DNA from: Mycobacterium sp. AT1
GTDB lineage: Bacteria; Actinomycetota; Actinomycetes; Mycobacteriales; Mycobacteriaceae
DNA length: 43,846 nt
Assembly: GCF_002043095.1 (NCBI RefSeq)
Contig: NZ_MVOC01000030.1
Coordinates: 1-43,846, forward strand
Direction of reading: 5' to 3'
Each line of letters begins with the position of its first letter. Position 1 is the stretch's first letter. Shown here in pieces: positions 1 through 6,438 of this stretch. The position numbers and the translations under genes were made by a program. Under the pieces are notes generated by a model. The model was not told the DNA's origin and made no database searches. It worked only from the letters and a program-made list of their open reading frames with translations.

Positions 1-18
1 GCCGTCATGACGGCCAAT

Positions 19-36
19 CTACCTACTAGTAGATAG
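19..36. promoter_or_regulatory. TetR-type operator dyad at window edge
   Basis: The 18-bp sequence CTACCTACTAGTAGATAG is an inverted repeat with 9-bp arms and one mismatched pair, centred on ACTAGT. Dyads of this kind are typical operators of TetR-family repressors in actinobacteria (family knowledge). A perfect palindrome, GCCGTCATGACGGC, occupies positions 1-14 and contains an ATG on the minus strand (positions 8-6). The dyad may therefore sit just upstream of a leftward gene lying outside the window. The cognate regulator is not visible. Confidence 0.45.
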
Positions 37-45
37 GCGCGTCAA

Positions 46-59
46 ACACGAACTCGTGT
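46..59 (-). terminator. Possible terminator hairpin after the LeuA-domain gene
   Basis: ACACGA and TCGTGT form a perfect 6-bp inverted repeat separated by two bases. It abuts the TGA stop (59-61) of the minus-strand gene, and on that strand it is followed by a short T stretch. It could act as a weak intrinsic terminator. The two-base spacer means the terminal pair must open to form a real loop, so confidence is low. Confidence 0.3.
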
Positions 60-541
60 CAGGCGGACAACCGGTTGGCGCAGGCAATCAAGGCCCGCAG
101 GGCCGACTGCGTGACGTCGTCCGACCAGCCCACGGCCCATTGGGCTCCGACGCCGTCGGTGCCGCGGATGAACGTCGCCGTGCCGCCCACGGCGGGGAGC
201 TGATGGAAGGCGTCGATCTCGAGTGAGACGCCACGCTCGTGGAGCATCGCGGTCAGCGCGGAGACGGGGCCGCTGGCTGCCGCGGTGGACGTGCCGATGC
301 GGTCGCCGACGGCCATCGTGGCCTGGTAGTTCCGCGCCTGCGGTCCCAGCCGACTGGCGGGCCGGTCGACGTCGGTGCACTGCCAGTGGCCGAGTCGCAG
401 GGGGCCGGCGGAAGGCGCATATTGCGCCAGGAAGGCGTCGTGGGACATCGACGCCGCGTGGTCGCGCAACGCCCGAGGCAAAGGCGTCTGGAATTGCGCT
501 GCGAACGACGGCGCGGAAGCGGTGAATGACGGAATGGACAT
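59..541 (-). CDS. Stand-alone LeuA-type allosteric (regulatory) domain protein
   Basis: This 160-residue protein resembles only the C-terminal regulatory/dimerisation domain of 2-isopropylmalate synthase (LeuA). GPVSALTAML (residues 91-100) corresponds to the GP.AAL.AAL start of that domain. The segment from WAVGWSDDV (135-143) to ACANR (153-157) matches the leucine-sensing end, where LeuA has a 'G.GVGIDxNI..ASLKA..SAVNR' pattern. The catalytic TIM barrel with HxH metal ligands is absent. The N-terminal 60 residues have no match I recognise. Known LeuA domains bind leucine and transmit feedback inhibition; whether this one binds an amino acid, or partners with a barrel protein elsewhere, is inference. 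The gene is divergent from the TauE permease, and a long hairpin lies 38-95 nt upstream of its start. Confidence 0.75.
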   Translation of the reverse strand: MSIPSFTASAPSFAAQFQTPLPRALRDHAASMSHDAFLAQYAPSAGPLRLGHWQCTDVDRPASRLGPQARNYQATMAVGDRIGTSTAAASGPVSALTAMLHERGVSLEIDAFHQLPAVGGTATFIRGTDGVGAQWAVGWSDDVTQSALRALIACANRLSA

Positions 542-578
542 GTGCCGGTCTCTCTGATGCGAGGAATCGACCGACGGT

Positions 579-636
579 GTAACAACGACCCACAGCGAGG
601 GGTCGGCCTGGATCAGACCCCGCTGCGGGTTGTTAC
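579..636. promoter_or_regulatory. Long imperfect hairpin between divergent genes (5' leader of the LeuA-domain gene)
   Basis: Outer arms GTAACAAC (579-586) and GTTGTTAC (629-636) are perfectly complementary. The next segments pair almost fully (ACAGCG side against CGCTGCGG side, with one wobble and small bulges). An inner stem GGGGTC (599-604) / GACCCC (616-621) closes an 11-nt loop. The total is about 20 base pairs in 58 nt. It lies 38 nt upstream of the minus-strand start codon at 541 and about 96 nt upstream of the plus-strand gene at 732. No T-run follows on either side, so a simple terminator is less likely than a leader structure or protein-binding site. Confidence 0.6.
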
Positions 637-731
637 TACGAGTCGCTTCGGCACGGAGGCGATGTTAGGCCTCCCCCACCGTGGGACGCAAGCCCTTTCG
701 GCGTCCACTAAGGTTCATCGCCGATGACCAT

Positions 732-1484
732 ATGAGTTGGTGGCATGCCGTCGTGCTCTTTGCGGCCGGAGTCGTCGGCGGGCTGTGCGGCAGCATCGCC
801 GGGTTGGCGTCCCTCACCACCTATCCCGCGCTCCTGCTGATCGGGCTGCCCCCGGTGACGGCCAACGTCACCAACACCGTGGCCCTGGTGTTCAACGGCG
901 TCGGGTCCATCGCGGGATCGATACCCGAACTGCGCGGCCAACGTTCGGCCCTGGTGCGGCTCGTCCCGCTGGCGGTGCTCGGCGGCGCGGGTGGTGCTGC
1001 GCTGCTGCTGTCGGTGCCTGCCGAGGGTTTCGAGGACGTCGTGCCGGTCTTGCTGGCGGCGTCGGCGGTGGTGATCGCCATGCCCCTGCGCGGCCGCGTC
1101 GCCGAAGGTCGTCGTGGCGTCACCCGGGTCGTGGTGGAGAGCGTCGCCCTGTTGGCCATCTGCCTGTACGGCGGGTTCTTCGGCGCCGCGGCCGGGGTGC
1201 TGATGCTCGCCCTGTTCCTGCGCACGGGCAGTGAGTCGCTGGCAAGGGCCAATGCCACCAAGAACGTCGTCCTCGGAGTCGCCAATGGCGTTGCAGCGTT
1301 GATCTTCATCGTGTTCGCCCCGGTCCACTGGCTGGCCGTGGTTCCGCTCGGCCTTGGTTGCCTCCTCGGCTCGCGGTTGGGCCCACCCATCGTGCGACGG
1401 GCACCTTCACGGCCGCTGCGCCTCGCCATCGCCGTCGCGGGTATGGCGTTGGCCGTCAAACTCGGCGTCGACGCCTACCGCTAG
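732..1484 (+). CDS. TauE/SafE family membrane permease
   Basis: This 250-residue, highly hydrophobic protein belongs to the TauE/SafE (sulfite exporter, formerly DUF81) family. It opens with a glycine-rich first helix (AAGVVGGLCGSIAGLASLTT), the family signature, followed by a run ending in PPVTANVTNTVAL. A second repeat begins around LYGGFFGAAAGVLMLALFL, consistent with two homologous halves and about eight membrane helices. Family members move sulfite, organosulfonates or other small anions across the cytoplasmic membrane; the substrate here cannot be read from sequence. The ATG at 732 is preferred because the reading frame upstream adds only 17 charged residues before the first helix. No clear Shine-Dalgarno sequence is present. 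Confidence 0.88.
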   Translation: MSWWHAVVLFAAGVVGGLCGSIAGLASLTTYPALLLIGLPPVTANVTNTVALVFNGVGSIAGSIPELRGQRSALVRLVPLAVLGGAGGAALLLSVPAEGFEDVVPVLLAASAVVIAMPLRGRVAEGRRGVTRVVVESVALLAICLYGGFFGAAAGVLMLALFLRTGSESLARANATKNVVLGVANGVAALIFIVFAPVHWLAVVPLGLGCLLGSRLGPPIVRRAPSRPLRLAIAVAGMALAVKLGVDAYR

Positions 1485-1492
1485 GCACCCCG

Positions 1493-2548
1493 TCACACGA
1501 AGGGGTCGTCGCCCTTGCTCACCCGGGTGCCGAGCTCGATGAGCGACTCCGCCGACGCGTGCAGCCGCTGCCCGGCCTCCAAGCTGGCCTGCCCGGCCAG
1601 ATATCGCGACCAGGTGCCCTCGATGACGACGCCGAGCTTGAAGCAGGCCAGAGCCTTGAACCAGTCCAGCCGCGGGGTGCGCCGCCCACCCGCCTCGGTG
1701 TAGGCCTCGACCAGCTCGGCTCGGCTCGCGAGCCCCCCGAGGGCGGCCAGTTCCGAACCCGCGTCGATGGTGTTGGGCTCGGCTGGCCAACAGACGAGCA
1801 TCCACCCGAGGTCGAGCAACGGCTCACCGATCGTGCACATCTCCCAGTCGACGAACGCCGCGAGCTCGGGCCGGTCCCTGCGCAACAGCACGTTGTTCAG
1901 GTGAGCGTCGCCGTGCATGACGCCCGGTTCGCCGTCGTCGGGCCGGTTGTCCTCCAGCCACGCCGCCAGCCGAGGCACGTCGGACAGCGACCCCGGGTCG
2001 TAGGCGTCGTGGCGGTAGCTCTGCAGCAGCCCGAGGAACTGCGGAACCTGGCGCGCCAGAAAGGAACCGGGCCTGCGCAGCGCGGCAAGTGGGCTACCCT
2101 CCCAGTCGACGTTGCCGAGCCGGGCCAGGCTGGCCGCGTAGGCCGGTCCGACGTCGTGCCGAAGGGCCGGGTCGTCGACGTAGGGCTGCGCCACCTCGGT
2201 GCCGGGGTTGAAGCCGTCGACCGCTTCCATGAGATAGAACACGACGCCGAGAACGTCGAGGTCCTCACAGCCGGCGATGAACGCCGGATGCGGGACTCCC
2301 GTGCCCCTGAGAGTCCGCAAGACGGCGATCTCGCGCAACATGGTCTTGTCGCTCGTCGGACGCGGGTGCAGGGGTGGGCGCCGCAGCACCATCGGGCGAC
2401 CGTCGACGCGCAGGCGCACCACGATGTTCTGACTGCCCCCGGTCAGCGGCTCCACGTCGGTCACCTGCGACCCGAGCCCCGTCGCCCGAACCCATTCCCG
2501 TAGCGCCAGCTGGTCGGCGTCGGTCAGGGTGGGGACGTCATCGGCCAT
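1493..2548 (-). CDS. Phosphotransferase (APH/ACAD11-like kinase fold), FadE36-type
   Basis: This 351-residue protein has the aminoglycoside phosphotransferase/choline kinase fold. LTGGSQNIVVRL (residues 35-46) fits the nucleotide-binding strand. The Brenner-type catalytic motif is HGDAHLNNV (212-220), and the metal-binding aspartate follows in VDWEMCTIGEPLLDLGW (233-249). In mycobacteria such proteins are often annotated as FadE36, although they are kinases related to the N-terminal kinase domain of human ACAD11, which phosphorylates 4-hydroxyacyl-CoAs. Substrate is inferred only. I chose the ATG at 2548; a start at 2608 would add 20 residues. The gene converges on the TauE gene with an 8-bp gap. 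Confidence 0.85.
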   Translation of the reverse strand: MADDVPTLTDADQLALREWVRATGLGSQVTDVEPLTGGSQNIVVRLRVDGRPMVLRRPPLHPRPTSDKTMLREIAVLRTLRGTGVPHPAFIAGCEDLDVLGVVFYLMEAVDGFNPGTEVAQPYVDDPALRHDVGPAYAASLARLGNVDWEGSPLAALRRPGSFLARQVPQFLGLLQSYRHDAYDPGSLSDVPRLAAWLEDNRPDDGEPGVMHGDAHLNNVLLRRDRPELAAFVDWEMCTIGEPLLDLGWMLVCWPAEPNTIDAGSELAALGGLASRAELVEAYTEAGGRRTPRLDWFKALACFKLGVVIEGTWSRYLAGQASLEAGQRLHASAESLIELGTRVSKGDDPFV

Positions 2549-2625
2549 GCCCGACATCGTCGCCGCCCCGGCCCCGTTGCACTCGCGATTCGGCCGAAGT
2601 CGTTGCACCGCAACGCGTCAGGAGC

Positions 2626-3309
2626 CTACATGCCGGGGGGAACGAACGTCCTGACCCGATCGGCGGCGAATGCGGCTGCCTGGCCGGTCAATCCGGCGTC
2701 GACGTACTGACTGTGCGCGGGGCGGTCCTCGCCGGGTGAGCACACGGGGTCGGCGCCGTTGCACAGGTCGATCGTCTTGGCGCCGTACAGCGGACTCAGC
2801 GCGGTGAGCGGACCGCCAAAACGGTTGAGGGGGTTGCCGAACACGGCGACGGCGGCCACGTGATTCGCCACCTCGGGCGGCATCGGCTGTCCCAAACCGA
2901 ACAGCCTGGCCGGGTCACCGGTGATGCCGTCGATCACGGCGGCGCCCTGCGAGTAACCCCCCAGCACGATCTTGGTGTTCGGACAGGTCGACGTCGTCAA
3001 CTGGACGTGTGCGGCGGCATCGGCAGCGCCGGCGGTGGCCTGCATGAAGTCGTGGGAGGCCGGGTAGTTCACGGCGTAGACGCCGACCGTCTTGCCCCTG
3101 AGGTTGCCCTTGAGCGAGTCGACGAAAGCCTGACCCTCGCGACCGACACCGGCGGGTTCGTCAGTGCCGCGGGCGAACACCACCTCGACGTCGGAGCAGC
3201 GCGGTGCGGCTGACGCGGTCGGAACACCGAGGCCAATCAGGCCTGCGCCGACGAGCCCGCCCGTGGCCATGCCCGCCAGCAGCACGTACGTCTTCGACTG
3301 AACGGACAT
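2626..3309 (-). CDS. Secreted cutinase family serine esterase
   Basis: This 227-residue precursor has a Sec signal peptide of about 35 residues (hydrophobic stretch, then PTASAAP). The mature part is an alpha/beta-hydrolase of the cutinase family. The nucleophile Ser120 lies in GGYSQGAA. The acid is probably Asp187 in NGADPVCSPGED, and the base His199 in RPAHSQYVDAG. Paired cysteines (38/109 and 183/190) match the family disulfides. Mycobacterial cutinase-like proteins hydrolyse esters, lipids or phospholipids outside the cell. The ATG at 3309 is preceded by an AAGGGGAAA ribosome site and places the signal peptide correctly; the longer upstream reading frame has no signal character. Confidence 0.92.
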   Translation of the reverse strand: MSVQSKTYVLLAGMATGGLVGAGLIGLGVPTASAAPRCSDVEVVFARGTDEPAGVGREGQAFVDSLKGNLRGKTVGVYAVNYPASHDFMQATAGAADAAAHVQLTTSTCPNTKIVLGGYSQGAAVIDGITGDPARLFGLGQPMPPEVANHVAAVAVFGNPLNRFGGPLTALSPLYGAKTIDLCNGADPVCSPGEDRPAHSQYVDAGLTGQAAAFAADRVRTFVPPGM

Positions 3310-3339
3310 GGATTTCCCCTTTTGATGGTCTTCGGTGAT

Positions 3340-3368
3340 GCGATTATTTAGGAGAACTTCATAATCGC
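3340..3368. promoter_or_regulatory. Inverted repeat upstream of the cutinase gene
   Basis: GCGATTAT (3340-3347) and ATAATCGC (3361-3368) are perfect 8-bp arms with a 13-bp spacer, located 31-59 nt upstream of the cutinase start. The half-site TAATCGCG recurs at 3388-3395. An AT-rich repeat in this GC-rich setting suggests a regulator site or a leader hairpin. The factor is unknown. Confidence 0.4.
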
Positions 3369-3402
3369 GCAACGAATTCCATAGCGGTAATCGCGGCGGC
3401 AA

Positions 3403-3422
3403 GTGTGAGCGAGAACTCACAC
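3403..3422 (-). terminator. Hairpin at the end of the methyltransferase gene
   Basis: GTGTGAG (3403-3409) and CTCACAC (3416-3422) form a perfect 7-bp stem with the 6-nt loop CGAGAA. The structure overlaps the TGA stop (3417-3419) of the minus-strand methyltransferase. It is placed as a terminator between that gene and the cutinase gene, but no T-run follows, which is common for mycobacterial candidates. Confidence 0.4.
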
Positions 3423-4232
3423 CCTCTTCGCGACGACCACGAGGTACTCCCACTCCATCGGACGCCGTTGCAGAGCGTCGTCGGCGAGGCGGTCGATGTC
3501 GGCGTCCAGCGCCGCGATTCGATCCCGATCGTCGCCCAGCCCGCGATACGCCGCGATCGTCGGTCCGTAGTTCGCCTTGAAGTACTCGCGGAACTCCTCG
3601 CCGCGGTCGAAGGCGTCGACGGGAAGCCCTCGTCGCTCGGCCCGGACGTCGGTCACCCGGTCACCCAACAGACCGCGGACGTGGTCTTCGCTCCCCCACA
3701 GCGGTGGTGCCGACGCACCGGCGGGCGGCGCGGCCACGTACGGCTTCATGGTGGCGAACAGCCTGCCGACGAAGCCGTCCGGGGTCCAGCTCAACACTCC
3801 GATCGACCCGCCCGGCCGACACACCCTGATCAGTTCGTCGGCGGCCCGCTGGTGGTGCGGCGCGAACATCACCCCGATGCACGAGAGCACCGTGTCGAAT
3901 TCACCGTCGGCGAACGGAAGCATCTCGGCGTTGGCCTCGCGCCAGTCGAGCTCGACCCCACGCCCCGCGGCGATGGACCGACCCTCGGCGAGAAGTCGCG
4001 GGCACAGATCGCTTGCCACGACCGTCGCCCCGGCCAGGGCCGCCGCGATCGCGGCGTTGCCCGTCCCAGCGGCCACGTCGAGGACGCGATCACCGGGCTT
4101 GACACCGGTTTCCGTCACCAGCACCTGACCCAGCGGGGCGACCAGCTGATCGGCGATCGCCCGATAGTTGCCGAGCGCCCACAGCGCCCGATGCTTGGCT
4201 TCCAATTCGTGGTCCGCAACGTCGTCGTCCAT
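3417..4232 (-). CDS. Class I SAM-dependent methyltransferase (UbiE-like)
   Basis: This 271-residue protein has a Rossmann-fold methyltransferase core. Motif I is LDVAAGTGNAA (residues 51-61). An acidic post-I strand follows at VVASDLCP. A motif-IV-like segment reads FDTVLSCIGVMFAPH, and the later ELIRVCRPGGSIG strand is typical of UbiE/COQ5-like enzymes. The substrate is unknown. I chose the ATG at 4232 because GGAGGTGCAGGT precedes it; the upstream ATG at 4259 would add nine Gly/Asp-rich residues. The gene is divergent from an HxlR-type regulator only 105 bp away, so it is the most obvious candidate target of that regulator. Confidence 0.85.
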   Translation of the reverse strand: MDDDVADHELEAKHRALWALGNYRAIADQLVAPLGQVLVTETGVKPGDRVLDVAAGTGNAAIAAALAGATVVASDLCPRLLAEGRSIAAGRGVELDWREANAEMLPFADGEFDTVLSCIGVMFAPHHQRAADELIRVCRPGGSIGVLSWTPDGFVGRLFATMKPYVAAPPAGASAPPLWGSEDHVRGLLGDRVTDVRAERRGLPVDAFDRGEEFREYFKANYGPTIAAYRGLGDDRDRIAALDADIDRLADDALQRRPMEWEYLVVVAKRV

Positions 4233-4288
4233 ACCTGCACCTCCGTCTCCTCCGCCCATCGTCGCGCGCCGAAAACGGGTGATCTAGT

Positions 4289-4300
4289 TACAAATCTGTA
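4289..4300. promoter_or_regulatory. Candidate operator in the methyltransferase/HxlR divergent promoter
   Basis: TACA-AATC-TGTA is a short perfect dyad in the only AT-rich stretch between the two divergent starts (4232 and 4338). HxlR/YodB regulators commonly bind short dyads next to their own gene. The small size makes this suggestive only. Confidence 0.3.
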
Positions 4301-4337
4301 CCGCCGCTGGTTCCATGGAGATGCAGGAGGTGGTGAC

Positions 4338-5012
4338 GTGACCGGATACGGCCAGTTCTGTCCGATGTCGAAGGCGATGGAGGTCCTCGACGAGCGGTGG
4401 ACGCTCCTCGTCGTTCGCGAATTGCTCTTGGGCAGTTGTCATTTCAACGATCTCAGACGGGGACTTCCGAAGATGTCTCCCGCGCTGCTGTCCAAGCGAC
4501 TCAAGTCGCTGTCGCGGGCGGGAGTGGTGGCTCGGACGGAGGTCGACGGTCGCTCGACGTACTCGCTGACCCCCTGCGGCCAGGAACTCGGCGAGGTGGT
4601 CGACGCGCTGGGCCGATGGGGCATCCGTTGGCTCGGAGAGGTGGTCGACGCGGACCTCGATCCGCACCTTCTGATGTGGGACATCCGTCGAACCGTCCCG
4701 ATCCACGAATGGCCCGTCGCCCGCACCACCGTGGCGTTCCGCCTCGACGGAGTGGCGGCCACGGCGTCGCGGTGGTGGCTGGTGGTGGCCGACGGTCACG
4801 CCGACGTCTGCGACGTCGACCCCGGTCACGAGGTCACCGGCACGGTGCAGACCAGTTTGTCGACCCTCACCCGGATTTGGCGGGGTGACGTCGGCTGGGC
4901 GGCCGCGATGCGTGACGGCAGCGTCGCGGTCTCGGGGCCCGCTGACGTCCGTTGCGCGATACCCGGGTGGATCGGTCAGGGCGCGAAGGCCGCCGTCCCC
5001 CGCCCGGCCTAG
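4338..5012 (+). CDS. HxlR family winged-helix transcriptional regulator
   Basis: This 224-residue protein begins with an HxlR domain: CPMSKAMEVLDERWTLLVVR with Cys near the N terminus, then FNDLRRGLPKMSPALLSKRL as the recognition region, and a wing ending in TPCGQELGEVVDALGRWG. The C-terminal 110 residues resemble an SCP2-like or sterol-carrier-like ligand domain seen in longer HxlR proteins; that part is inferred. The GTG start at 4338 is chosen because AGGAGG (4325-4330) lies seven bases upstream and the HTH begins immediately after. The open frame further upstream is antisense to the methyltransferase and is not real. It probably regulates the divergent methyltransferase and itself. Confidence 0.88.
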   Translation: MTGYGQFCPMSKAMEVLDERWTLLVVRELLLGSCHFNDLRRGLPKMSPALLSKRLKSLSRAGVVARTEVDGRSTYSLTPCGQELGEVVDALGRWGIRWLGEVVDADLDPHLLMWDIRRTVPIHEWPVARTTVAFRLDGVAATASRWWLVVADGHADVCDVDPGHEVTGTVQTSLSTLTRIWRGDVGWAAAMRDGSVAVSGPADVRCAIPGWIGQGAKAAVPRPA

Positions 5013-5021
5013 GCCAATCCC

Positions 5022-6395
5022 CTACGCCTGGTAGGAAAGACAGCCCTCCGCGCCGTCGACGACTCCGGCCCGGAACGCCCGTGTCCTGTCGAATCCCGCG
5101 CCCTGCCGGTCGACGTCGCCTTCACCCCGGAAGAGCAGCAGCGCCTTGATTCCCTCGTCGAGGTCACCCGGTGAAATGTGATAGCTGCTGGTGGCCTCGC
5201 GGTTGTAGAGGATGACGCTCGCGGTGTACGCGCCGGCGAGGCAGTCACCACGTGCGGTCGACGTCAACTCGTCGGACTCGTCGCCGAGTCTGTTGAGCGC
5301 TGCCAGCCCCCATTGGGTGGCGAGCAACGTCGCGAACGCATAGTCGCCGCCCTCGTCGTAGATCGCGGGCATCGCGTCCACGTTGTCCCAACCGACGTAA
5401 TCCTCTGGCACGCAATAGAACAGCGCATAGCCCTCCGCCGACTGCCCGCCGCACGTCGGTGGGCTCGACGGGTCGAAGGGCTGTTGCGGCGCCAGGGGCG
5501 TCCACGCCTTGCCCTGGGTCAGCTCGGGGTAGACCTGGCTCCAGTAGTCCTCGAGGTCGTAGGGCACCCCGTTCGCGATGGTGTCGTACGGGGCGTTGCC
5601 CTCGTTCGCCTCGTCCTCGGCGTCGTTGAACGGCAGCTCGAGCACCATGGGTTCGCCGTCCTCGTACCCCTTGCACTTCTCGGCGCCGTTGTCGTAGCCG
5701 TCCTGGAACGCGCTGACCCTGTCGAAGCCGCTGCCGTGCGCCGACGGGTCTTGGGCGTCGGTGCCGGGGGTGTCGCGCAGGTCCAAGATGCCCGCCAGCG
5801 ACTTGTCCAAGTCCGCGCCGGTCACCTCGAAGACCTTGTCGGACTGGGCATGTTTGGCCCAACCCCCGGCGAAGCAATCGGCCTGCAGCTCCGAGCTGAC
5901 CGTCAGTTCGTTCTGGTCGAAGAAGCCCGATCGCTGCTGCATCGCATGGCCCCACTCGTGGGCTAGCACCACCGGGATGACGAAGTCGCCGTACTTCTTC
6001 TGCAGTTCCGGCAACAGGCCGGCGGCGTCCCACGCCACCGAGTCGTCGAGCTTGCAGTAGAACGCGTTGCCCTCGACGTCACCGTAGTTGTCGGCGCAGG
6101 CGGGTCCCGACTCCGAATCCGGTGTCAGGGCGTACAACCCACCCTCGACGGGCTTGTAGTCCTGACCGTAGAGCTTCGGAAATTCCTCCGACCAATACGT
6201 CTGAAGGTCGGCGATGGCCGCCATGGCGAGCTTGTTCACCTGAGCCGACGAGTCGCCCTCGATCGTGACGCTGCTGGCATTCGGCTTCACCGCGCCCGCG
6301 GTGGAGCTGGGAACTTCGGGCTTCACGCCCCCGCCGCACCCCGCGACCAGCATCACCGTAGCCGCCGCAGACATCACGATCTTGAACATGCGCAA
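5022..6395 (-). CDS. Lipoprotein neutral zinc metallopeptidase with a degenerate second copy of the domain
   Basis: This 457-residue protein has a lipoprotein signal ending in LVAGC (Cys20 lipidated), so it is expected on the outer face of the membrane. The first domain (about 64-245) is a YpfJ/KPN-type neutral zinc metallopeptidase: HEWGH (146-150) gives two zinc ligands and the catalytic Glu, and ELQADCFAG (169-177) provides the downstream ligand region. The second half (about 280-457) repeats the same plan: DLEDYWSQ answers DLQTYWSE, and AGFDRTRAFRAG answers SGFDRVSAFQDG. There HEWGH has become TQWGL (360-364), and ARGDCLAG replaces ELQADCFAG. The second copy therefore lacks zinc ligands and catalytic Glu and is probably structural or substrate-binding. 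Substrate unknown. Confidence 0.88.
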   Translation of the reverse strand: MRMFKIVMSAAATVMLVAGCGGGVKPEVPSSTAGAVKPNASSVTIEGDSSAQVNKLAMAAIADLQTYWSEEFPKLYGQDYKPVEGGLYALTPDSESGPACADNYGDVEGNAFYCKLDDSVAWDAAGLLPELQKKYGDFVIPVVLAHEWGHAMQQRSGFFDQNELTVSSELQADCFAGGWAKHAQSDKVFEVTGADLDKSLAGILDLRDTPGTDAQDPSAHGSGFDRVSAFQDGYDNGAEKCKGYEDGEPMVLELPFNDAEDEANEGNAPYDTIANGVPYDLEDYWSQVYPELTQGKAWTPLAPQQPFDPSSPPTCGGQSAEGYALFYCVPEDYVGWDNVDAMPAIYDEGGDYAFATLLATQWGLAALNRLGDESDELTSTARGDCLAGAYTASVILYNREATSSYHISPGDLDEGIKALLLFRGEGDVDRQGAGFDRTRAFRAGVVDGAEGCLSYQA

Positions 6396-6438
6396 ACGTT
6401 AGCGGCAGTGCGCCAATTGTGGAAGACACGCGCTCTGA

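Noticed and set aside
3405..4337. Upstream extension of the HxlR frame, antisense to the methyltransferase
   Set aside because: No HTH or other domain; a GTG at 4338 with AGGAGG fits the HxlR N terminus.
5006..5015. GGCCTAGGCC palindrome at the HxlR stop codon
   Set aside because: Perfect but with no loop and only 10 bp; common in GC-rich DNA and no terminator geometry.
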